In this document: one piece after another, positions 55,515 through 64,000 of the stretch | How the letters are laid out: each line of letters opens with the position of its first letter | Position numbering within the stretch: position 1 is the first letter of the stretch | NCBI GenBank assembly: GCA_037693485.1 | Contig: CM075351.1 | Span: 104,364,001-104,428,000, forward strand | DNA: 64,000 bases | Reading direction: 5' to 3' | From: Kitagawia praeruptora | Taxonomy: Eukaryota > Streptophyta > Magnoliopsida > Apiales > Apiaceae | Notes under the pieces: generated by a model | The model's input: only the letters and a program-made list of their open reading frames with translations | Databases searched by the model: none | Told to the model about the DNA's origin: nothing | Position numbers and translations under genes: made by a program

Positions 55515-57243
55515 AACTTTATGATTTATTGAACTCTTGATAACTTTTGATGAGGTCGCGGGCCCCTCGTAGTGCCTCGCATAATGTAATCTCTAATCAC
55601 GGCCTTTGTGCCATTAACTCTTTTGCTGGTTTCCTGGGTCCTTGTACCCGTAACTATTTTTATGGTTTTCTATGACAATTATCTGCTTTTGCTACATATC
55701 TATGTCACATATTTGTACTTATATGCTTCCATCATTGCATCTTACCTTTATTCCCCCTAGCAATTACTTAGTGTCCATACTTGTGCATTCAAGCTTACGT
55801 GGGCTAGCCCTTTGTAAGAAACAGAATACACTCGTACTTTCACTTTATAATTTCCTGAAATAAAAGGCACTCGAATCACAACAACTTACTCGTAAGCTTA
55901 AACACGTCTTTTCTTATGCTTCACTCGTGGTTTTCAAAGTCGCATTCTGAGCTAAAACCCTTTCTGATAATCTTATATCCTAAATAGTTTGACCAGGTTC
56001 CTCGACCATCAATCCTGCAAAATAAACACAAAACAGAAAATAGTTAACGTTAGTAAAATCTTTCTCTTGTTTAATTCGGGTCATCACTTGGAAAGGTTGC
56101 CTGCTTGGCTCCCAATCCTAATCTCTAGGTTCCAACATGCCTCGAGGCATGTTGGTCCCTTTTATCTTTTTGCCTCGAGGCGATTCTAGGAACCTGTGCG
56201 CCGTTCTGGGAGTCCACACAGATTCCTCTTCTTCATGTGTCAGGCTAGACATCTTATGAAGGTAAATGCTAAGGATTTTATCCCTTCTTCCCATGTGCCA
56301 AAGGCGGTTCCACATGATGGAGAGCTTATTAGGCTTCTCTTTAAGAACAAGTGTGTCGGTCTAGGCTCCACACAGGTTCCCACTTCCTCTCGTGCCAATG
56401 GCGGTTCCACGGAGGGTTTAAACATACAATCTCAGGTTCCTATATGCCAGTCTCGTCTTCATACAGGTTCCTTTAGGTGCCTTCTGTCAGGACTTTAGGT
56501 GCCTTTTGTCAGGACTTTAATTCACGTGCTCAAGGAACTTGAGGCTTTTGGCAACAATGTCGTGCTCAGTCAGCTGAGGCTTTTCAATCATATTTGCTCA
56601 GGAAACTACCTGAGGCTTTTCCTTGGTGCCCAGGAAACTACCTGGGGCTTTTTCTCGATGCGTGCTCGGGAAGCTACCCAAGGCTTAATTCATACTCAGG
56701 AAGCTACCTGAGGCTTTGGTTCAAGTCAGTCATTCTCAATTTGCATACTTTGTCGAATCACATTCATACTTTGCTCATACTTTCAATGCTACAGGAACCT
56801 GTAAGTCAAGGTGACCTGCAAATACAATACAATTCTACAGGAACTTGTTAGCCTAGGTAACCTGCAAATACAATACAAGTACTAAAGCAAGCACTTAAAA
56901 AGTTTCAAATTGGCATATGAAATATCAAATCATATCTTGCACGATACTGTCTAAGTAGGAATACTACCCCCCAGTTCTTTTGGGTAATTATTGTTACGTA
57001 AAAGAACTATTAAGGAGCTATAGCTGCAAAGAATGCACTCAAAATATCCAACGTAGAGCTATTCATCGCTCAATACTTTAAAAAGAAATCGTCTTACAAG
57101 TAGGGAGGTTCACATCAAGTACCCCCCGAGTACATGCATAATCAAATACTGAAATCAAAATGCTGGTCAGCTATAACTAATAAGCTGCCGTTATTCTTGG
57201 GCTGAAAGACCCTTAATTTTCCTAAGAAAAACACATAAAAGAG
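55515..57243. other. Tat non-coding region between the antisense ORF and pol
   Basis: No gene seen. It is rich in AGGTTCC/GGAACCT motifs and short local repeats: CCTCGAGGC twice (56140, 56172), TTTAGGTGCCTTCTGTCAGG twice (56470-56515), and the array at 56600-56716. C-rich stretches near 56965 and 57120 resemble the PPT complement and may be internal polypurine tracts on the minus strand. Confidence 0.6.
56600..56716. repeat. Short tandem array (CAGGAARCTACCTGAGGCTT)
   Basis: Four imperfect units of 30-36 bp at about 56600, 56630, 56666 and 56696, sharing C(A/G)GGAA(A/G)CTACC(T/C)(G/A)(A/G)GGCTT. Confidence 0.85.
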
Positions 57244-60200
57244 TTACTGATAATACTTCTTGAGATGTTCTGCATTCCAAGCTCTCGGAATGAGGTTCCC
57301 ATCCATATCCATCAAGTGGTAGGTTCCTTCCCAAATGGCTGACTTTATCTGGTAAGGTCCCTCCCAATTTGCTCCAAAAGCTCCATGTGCCAGAACCCTG
57401 GTATTTGGCATGACTTTTCTCAGAACTAGGTCTCCAACTTTAAAAGGTCTTGCCTTCACCTTTTTGTTGTAATACCTTCGAACTCTCTGTTGATATGCTG
57501 CTAACTTTACTTGCGAATCTGCTCGCAACTCTTTGACCATGTCCAAATACAGTCTATGATTGACCTCATTGTTCTCGGGGTCAAAATGCTTTCTTCTCAG
57601 GGAACCTGTTCCAACTTCCACAGGTACCATAGCTTCACAACCATAAGCGAGAGTAAAGGGAGACTCACCAGTTGTAGTTCTAGGCGTGGTGTTATACGAC
57701 CACAAGACTCCAGGAAGCTCCTCTGGCCAGCTTCCTTTCTTATCCTCAAGCCTTGTCTTCAAAGTATGCTTGATAATCTTATTCACCGCTTCAGTTTGTC
57801 CATTACTCTGCGGGTAGTACACTGCTGAAAATGCCTTCTGAATTCCAAACTGCTCACACAACCCTCTAAGCTCTCTACTATCAAACTGCTTCCCGTTATC
57901 AGAAATCAGCTTCTGCGGAATGCCAAACCTGCATACAATGGCTCGAAACACGAACTCAGTTAATTTTAATGCTGTAATCTTAGCAATTGGTTCTGCTTCT
58001 GCCCACTTTGTGAAGTAATCAACTGCAACCACTGCATATTTCACTCCTCCTTTTCCTTTCGGGAGTTCTCCAATGAGGTTTATCCCCCACATGGCGAATG
58101 GCCAAGGACTAACAATCTGTTTGATAGGTGCTACAGGACGACTATCAAAATTTGCAAACCTCTGACAATTACCGCATGCCTGTGCAAATTTGATAGCATC
58201 TGCTTTGATGGTTGGCCAATAATATCCTTGTCGAAGGACCTTCATGGCTAAAGAATTACCCCCTGAGTGATTTCCACATATTCCTTCATGAATCTCCTCG
58301 AGGATGTACTTGCATTGTTCTCCAGCTACACACTTGAACAAAGGTTGATTGAATCCTCGTCTATACAGAACTCCATCATAGATTACATACTTGGTTGCAT
58401 GATACCTCAGCTTCCTGGCATCATCTTGACCGGGAGGTAGCTCCCCCTTATCCAGGTAACGATGTATTAGGGTCATCCAGGAATCTTCAACTGGAAACTC
58501 GATGTCCATCACTTCTTCTTTGAAAACACTAGGTTGCTCTTGAATCTGAAGTGGGATTACCCCCAATAATATGGATTCTTTCTGAGATCCTAGCTGGGCT
58601 AATGCATCTGCCTTGGTATTCTTTCCTCGAGGTATTTGATCTAGCTTCACCTCTTTGAACCTCGCGATCAACTCCTGGGAGTACCTCAAATACAAGTCTG
58701 TTCTTGGACCTCTCGCTTGAAAACCACCACGAATCTGCCAAACTACTAACATCGAATCACTGAACACTCTGATATTCTTAACTTTCATCTCCAAGGCTAA
58801 CTTGAGACCTGCAATCAATGCCTCATACTCCGCATCATTGTTCGTGGCTTTAAAAGCAAAATGAATCGAACTATAGAGTTGGTGTCCTTCTGGACTAACT
58901 AGCTCTATGCCTGCACCTGCTCCACCACTGTTAGCGGCTCCATCTACATACAGTGTCCACCAGGGTGCACAGTTGTCATTCTCTGTCTATTTTTCCACCA
59001 CCTCTTTTGGCCCCTCCTGGCCAGTAACCTCCACATGAGGTGGAAACTCGATTAAGAAATCTGCTAGAGCTTGACCTTTGATTGCCGTCTTTGGCTTGTA
59101 TTCTATGTCGAACTGTCCTAACTCCATAACCCACTTTAACATTCTCCCAGAAGTTTCTGGCCTATGCATCACTTGCTTAAGTGGATATGAGGTTCTTACC
59201 TCAATCTTGTGAGCTTGGAAGTAAAGTCGCAACTTCCTGGAAGCTAGAATCAATGCGAAAACCAGCTTCTCCATTCATGTATACCTCATTTCTGCATCAA
59301 GTAACCTTTTACTAACATAGTAGACTGGGCTCTGCTGTCCATTCTCTTCTCGAACCAGAACTGCACTAATGGAATACTCTGATACGGCCAAGTAAAGTAT
59401 CAATGTTTCTCCATCCACAGGTTTGGCTAACAGTGGGGGGCTCCCCAAATGCTCTTTTAACTTTCCAAACGCTATCTCACATTCTACTGTCCACTCGAAT
59501 TTGCTTCCTTTCTTTATAGCTTTAAAGAACTCCTGACACTTATCAGTGGACTTCGAGATGAATATGTTCAAAGCTGCAACTCTCCCTGTAAGGGACTGAA
59601 CCTCTCTCACAGTCCTTGGTGACCTCATATCAATCAATGCTTTAATCTTGGCTGGGTTGGCTTCGATACCTCTGTGATTCACCATAAAACCCAGAAACTT
59701 TCTTGATTCTACCCCGAACACACATTTTTGAGGGTTCATCTTCATTCTGTACTTCCGCAAGATTCCAAACATTTCTTCAAAGTGCTTTACATGGTCAACA
59801 GCTTCCTTAGATTTGACTAGCATATCATCCACATATACTTCCATAGTATGGCCAATTTGGTCTTTAAACATCATATTCACTAACCGTTGGTATGTGGCTC
59901 CAGCATTAATCAATCCAAATGGCATGCATACATAGCAATAAAGACCTCTATCCGTAATAAAAGAAGTATGCTCTTGATCAGGTTCATACATAGGGATTTG
60001 ATTGTAACCTGAATATGCATCCATGAAGCTGAGGAGGGCATGTCCAGCTATTGCATCCACTAGCTGATCAATCCGTGGTAGTGGGAAACTATCTTTCGGG
60101 CATGCTTTGTTGAGATCTGTGAAGTCCACACAGGTTCTCCATTTCCCATTAGGTTTCTTTACCAAAACAGGGTTTGCCAACCATACTGGGTAGAAAGATT

Positions 60201-60610
60201 CTTTAACCAATCCTGCATCCAATAACCTATCGACCTCTTTTTTCAATGCTTGAGCTCTTTCTCCACTAACTGGTCTTCGCTTCTATCTCACTCCTTTCTT
60301 TTCTGGATCAATATTCAACTTATGACACATGACCCTTGGATCTATTCCTTCCATATCTGCGTGACACCATGCAAACACATCCAGGTTCTTGTCCAAAAAG
60401 GTAATAAGTGATTCCTTCAAGGCTAGGTCAAGTTGAGCTCCAATCTTTAACACTTTTGTACTATCTTTGTCACTTATCTTCACATCCAACGTTTCACCAG
60501 CTGGTCCAGCCTTGACCATGGTCTCTGGCATTCGAGGATCTAAGTCTACCTCCATCTCTGTGGTTAAGTCCCCTAGAGGTTCCTGATGTGTAGACGGTTC
60601 CTGATCCGTT
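57244..60610 (-). pseudogene. pol: Tat pol (RT, RNase H, second RNase H, integrase), minus copy
   Basis: One frame of about 1100 codons with stops at 60283 (after KKGVR), 59272 (before MEKLVFAL) and 58984 (after EVVEK). RT has KPNGKWRTCVDFTDLNKAC, SFMDAYSGYNQI, CMPFGLINAGATYQR and catalytic YVDD (59824-59835). A Ty3-type RNase H follows, then a second RNase H (LYVDGAANSGGAG, NNDAEYEALIAGL, SDSMLVV). Integrase has the HHCC site (HEGICGNHSG..CGNCQ), ISDNGKQFDS and the NGQTEAVNK Glu, but the first catalytic Asp is Asn (MWGINLIGEL, codon 58078-58080). It ends RAWNAEHLKKYYQ. Upstream of about 60600 homology to the plus copy stops at the rearrangement junction. Confidence 0.9.
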
Positions 60611-60634
60611 GCATTCGCACCACCTACCAATACC

Positions 60635-62704
60635 TTGGCCAACATCAAGCAAAGACCTAGTGAGACATTGACGGAATATTTCAAGAGGTTCAATGCAGAG
60701 GTTTCGAAGGTTAGGAAAGCATCTGAGGAAACCATAAAGAATTTCTTAATTGCTGGAGTCAAAGGAGGCTCAGACTTTTGGAAAGCACTTCGAGGAAAAG
60801 AACCGGAGACGTTGGCAGATTTTTATGCCCAGGCAGAACCTTTTCATCTTGTGGAGGAATCTCTGGCCGAGTTAAAGAAGGATCCAGATTTCGTAAGGCA
60901 AAGTGGAAGCAATAGGTCGAGACCAAGAAGCTCCAATGGTCGTGACAGTAAGAAGGTGGTTAGTCGTACATCCCAGGTAAAGCCTGAAGCTGAGGCTGTG
61001 AATCCTACTAGACCTGTCATAAGTCAGGTCCCGCCACCAGCTTCCTATGTCAACAACAAACGTGAGAGACCTGTCTATGAAACTTTCACCCCTTTGGTAG
61101 CTCCAATCGATCACATTTACGCGGTAAATGAGAAGTCCTCGTGGTTTAAGAAGCCTTTCAGAACTGGTCCTCCAGGGAATAAGAATGAGCATCCATACTG
61201 TGACTTCCATGATAACAATGGGCATAAAACTACAAATTGTCGTCACCTCAGGGATCTAATTGAAACTCTAATCAGACAAGGGCAGTTAAGTGAATGGGTG
61301 GCTCAAGAAGGCAAAAAGTATAGAGATGAGAAGACTCAGAAGGCACAGACACAGGAACCTGTTTTGATGGAAGGACCACCTAAGGCTGGGTGCATGCGCA
61401 CAATTATAGGAGGTCCCCACATTGGAGGAAGCAGCAGGAGCGCCATGGAGAGATACACTCGTGAAGCTAAAGAACGTCCTTTGACCAGTGTTTATAATCT
61501 GTCACAAAGGTCTCTAAAGCTGTTCGAAGGGGAGGATGTAGATATTACCTTCACTGAAGAAGATGCTTCTTGGGTACACCATCCCCATACCGATGCTTTA
61601 GTGGTCGAGGCAAGAATCGGGTTTTATGAGGTTCATCGAGTGCTAGTGGATAACGGAAGCTCTGTAAACCTGTTATCTTACTCAGCTTTCAAGAAGATGC
61701 ATTTTCTGGATAAAGACTTAACTCCAACAAAGGATACCTTGTATGGATTCACTAACAATCAGGTTCCTATCAAAGGTAAGGTTCGTTTACCAGTAACTCT
61801 AGGTAACAAGCCATGTTACATTACACAGTTGGCAGAATTCATCGTTATAGAGGAGAATATGAACTACAATGCTATTCTGGGAAGACCCGTCTTGAAAGAG
61901 ATGAGGGTGATAACCTCCATTTACCACTTAACTATGAAGTTCCCAACACCAAATGGAATTGGTGTAGTTCGAGGATGCCAGTATGAATCTAGAGAGTGCT
62001 ACACCAAAGCTTTGCAACATGCTGCTAAGGCTGCAAAATTGCCTGAACCCATGGACGAGGTTCCTGATGATTTTCCAGGAAAGAACCCAGACAAGATAAC
62101 GCACGACCTGCGTAGTCCGCCCTTGGAAGGTTTTGTGCCAGCATCCTGTAAAGCCGTAAGAATTGAAGAGATCATAGAAGAGGAACCTCATGCTGAGATT
62201 CCAGTTTTTCGGGGACCGGATACCCCCTACTTGCTGATAGAAAATGCACCCCCTATGGACAAGGATGGTGATGTGTGTATGACAGAAGGTTTGGATGAAG
62301 AAAAGTCTAGAAAACTGAAACATGACGAAGTTAGTGAAGACAGTCAGCCAGCATCAAAAAGAAGGAATGTCATGCCTGAAGTTCAAGAACCGTCTACACA
62401 TCAGGAACCTCTAGGGGACTTAACCACAGAGATGGAGGTAGACTTAGATCCTCGAATGCCAGAGACCATGGTCAAGGTTGGACCAGCTGGTGAAACATTG
62501 GATGTGAAGATAAGTGACAAAGATAGTACAAAAGTGTTAAAGATTGGAGCTCAACTTGACCCAGCCTTGAAGGAATCACTTATTACCTTTTTGGGCAAGA
62601 ACCTGGATGTGTTTGCATGGTGTCACGCAGATATGGAAGGAATAGATCCAAGGGTCATGTGTCATAAGTTGAATATTGATCCAGAAAAGAAAGGAGTGAG
62701 ATAG
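60635..62704 (+). pseudogene. gag: Tat gag and protease, inverted segment
   Basis: An open frame of 689 codons without its true N-terminus: it opens at LANIKQRPSETL, inside the retrotransposon Gag domain (EYFKRFNAEVSKVRKAS, NFLIAGVKGGSDF). The variant zinc knuckle CDFHDNNGHKTTNC (CX2HX4HX4C) is at residues 189-202. An aspartic protease follows with VLVDNGSSVNLL (Asp339) and NYNAILGRPVLKEM. The stretch after it up to the TAG at 62702 leads into RT. Orientation is opposite to the surrounding element. The left boundary lies in about 30 bp of filler (60603-60632) that matches neither copy. Confidence 0.85.
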
Positions 62705-63850
62705 AAGCGAAGACCAGTTAGTGGAGAAAGAGCTCAAGCATTGAAAAAAGAGGTCGATAGGTTATTGGATGCAGGATTGGTTAAAGAATCTTTCTACCCA
62801 GTATGGTTGGCAAACCCTGTTTTGGTAAAGAAACCTAATGGGAAATGGAGAACCTGTGTGGACTTCACAGATCTCAACAAAGCATGCCCGAAAGATAGTT
62901 TCCCACTACCACGGATTGATCAGCTAGTGGATGCAACAGCTGGACATGCCCTCCTCAGCTTCATGGATGCATATTCAGGTTACAATCAAATCCCTATGTA
63001 TGAACCTGATCAAGAGCATACTTCTTTTATTACGGATAGAGGTCTTTATTGCTATGTATGCATGCCATTTGGATTGATTAATGCTGGAGCCACATACCAA
63101 CGGTTAGTGAATATGATGTTTAAAGACCAAATTGGCCATACTATGGAAGTATATGTGGATGATATGCTAGTCAAATCTAAGGAAGCTGTTGACCATGTAA
63201 AGCACTTAGAAGAAATGTTTGGAATCTTGCGGAAGTACAGAATGAAGCTGAACCCTCAAAAATGTGTGTTCGGGGTAGAATCAGGAAAGTTTCCGGGTTT
63301 TATGGTGAATCACAGAGGTATCGAAGCCAACACAGCCAAGATTAAAGCATTGATTGATATGAGGTCACCAAGGACTGTGAGAGAGGTTCAGTCCCTTACA
63401 GGGAGAGTTGCAGCTTTGAACAGATTCATCTCGAAGTCCACTGATAAGTGTCAGGAGTTCTTTAAAGCTATAAAGAAAGGAAGCAAATTCGAGTGGACAG
63501 CAGAATGTGAGATAGCGTTTGGAAAGTTAAAGGAGCATTTGGGGAGCCCCCCATTGTTAGCCAAACCTGTGGATGGAGAAACATTGATACTTTACTTGGC
63601 CGTATCAGAGTATTCCATTAGTGCAGTTCTGGTTCGAGAAGAGAATGGACAGCAGAGCCCAGTCTACTATGTTAGTAAAAGGTTACTTGATACAGAAACG
63701 AGGTATACAGGAATAGAGAAGCTGGTTTTCGCATTGATTCTAGCTTCCAGGAAGCTACGACCTTACTTCCAAGCTCACAAGATTGAGGTAAGAACCTCAT
63801 ATCCACTTAAGCAAGTGATACATAGGCCAGAAACTTCTAGGAGAATGTCT
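62705..63850 (+). pseudogene. pol: Tat reverse transcriptase and RNase H start, inverted segment
   Basis: Same frame as the gag-protease part after one TAG (KKGVR*KRRPVSGERAQAL). RT motifs are as in the minus copy, with YVDD at 63152-63163. About nine differences in 323 residues separate it from the minus copy (for example GKFP for RKFL, ANTAK for ANPAK). The RNase H part reads TETRYTGIEKLVFALILASR, where the minus copy has a stop. Homology breaks after HRPETSRRM at about 63848, and the segment joins reverse-oriented gag through a few filler bases. Confidence 0.88.
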
Positions 63851-63856
63851 GAAGTC

Positions 63857-64000
63857 CTTGAAGTGCTTTCCAAAAGTCTGAGCCTCCTTTGACTCCAGCA
63901 ATTAAGAAATTCTTTATGGTTTCCTCAGATGCTTTCCTAACCTTCGGAACCTCTGCATTGAACCTCTTGAAATATTCCGTCAATGTCTCACTTGGTCTTT
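63857..64000 (-). pseudogene. gag: Tat gag fragment, minus copy, continues beyond window
   Basis: Reverse complement of 60651-60793 with a few differences. The minus-strand translation runs RPSETLTEYFKRFNAEV to GGSDFWKAL and is then cut at the junction. It is the gag of the host element, upstream of which the 5' LTR should lie outside the window. Confidence 0.85.

Larger units (their letters stand above)
51549..64000 (-). mobile_element. Tat-lineage Ty3/Gypsy retrotransposon, partial and rearranged
   Basis: From left (3' end) to right: an 867-bp LTR, PPT, an ORF antisense to pol, non-coding DNA, a minus-strand pol with two RNase H domains, then an inverted plus-strand gag-PR-RT segment, then minus-strand gag running off the window. 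Dual RNase H, a CX2HX4HX4C gag knuckle and an antisense extra ORF near the 3' LTR are traits of the Tat lineage (Tat/Ogre/Retand). The element is inserted in the 3' LTR of the LARD-like element. It has in-frame stops and a mutated integrase residue, so it is inactive. Confidence 0.88.

Noticed and set aside
60635..60762. Apparent N-terminal extension of the minus-strand Tat pol frame through 60762
   Set aside because: It is the antisense of the plus-strand gag beyond the rearrangement junction, an accidental fusion frame.

Overview
The window is plant nuclear DNA made almost entirely of transposable elements (TEs). There are plant-type LTR retrotransposons with tRNA-derived primer sites, a hAT and a CACTA DNA transposon, a Mutator-type foldback, and pieces of plant genes with GT-AG introns. 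The captured exons and TE lineages suit a eudicot, perhaps an asterid; the species cannot be read from the sequence. No intact host gene, tRNA, rRNA or CRISPR array was found. The only host-derived coding sequence is a set of exon fragments carried inside the CACTA element.

Layout. 1-5110: old non-coding LTR-like DNA, with a diverged repeat pair (451-960 and 4597-5110), a 182-bp periodic block and a 42-bp direct duplication. 5111-8564: 5'-truncated relic of a Sirevirus-like Copia element (end of its extra ORF, PPT, 3' LTR). 8565-11153: an Athila/Tat-type LTR with tRNA-Asp PBS on the minus strand; its leader is split by a solo LTR of the same family in the opposite orientation, with a perfect 5-bp TSD (cctaa). 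11258-28983: a hAT transposon whose body is interrupted by a full-length 14.1-kb Copia element (11574-25672: two 1161-bp LTRs about 99% identical, TSD gcttc, gag, pol and a 4.9-kb third ORF). 28984-37087: AT-rich DNA with a Mutator-type foldback (29380-29925), an RNase H-like fragment and a possible Helitron 3' end.

37088-51548: an LTR element with very long LTRs (about 3.75 kb once the insert is removed) and a short 2.6-kb non-coding interior, LARD-like. A 6.17-kb CACTA transposon (37628-43799) sits in its 5' LTR, and the 3' LTR keeps the empty site. The CACTA has no visible transposase. It carries exon fragments of a HAS1/RH27-type DEAD-box helicase, of ACINUS, and of other genes not identified. 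51549-64000: a Tat-lineage Ty3/Gypsy element on the minus strand, inserted in the 3' LTR and leaving the window on the right. It has an 867-bp LTR, an ORF antisense to pol, and a broken gag-pol. About 3.2 kb of gag-PR-RT (about 60635-63850) lies in the opposite orientation inside it, making a large imperfect inverted repeat.

History that can be read: the Copia element is younger than the hAT it splits; the CACTA and the Tat element are younger than the LARD-like element; the solo LTR is younger than the leader it splits. The most unusual signals are the dense TGACAG/CTGTCA motif array running through LTR and coding parts of the Copia element and its relic, the inverted Tat structure, and the multi-gene CACTA. 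Divergence statements are by-eye comparisons within the window; lineage names rest on motif recognition without a search.
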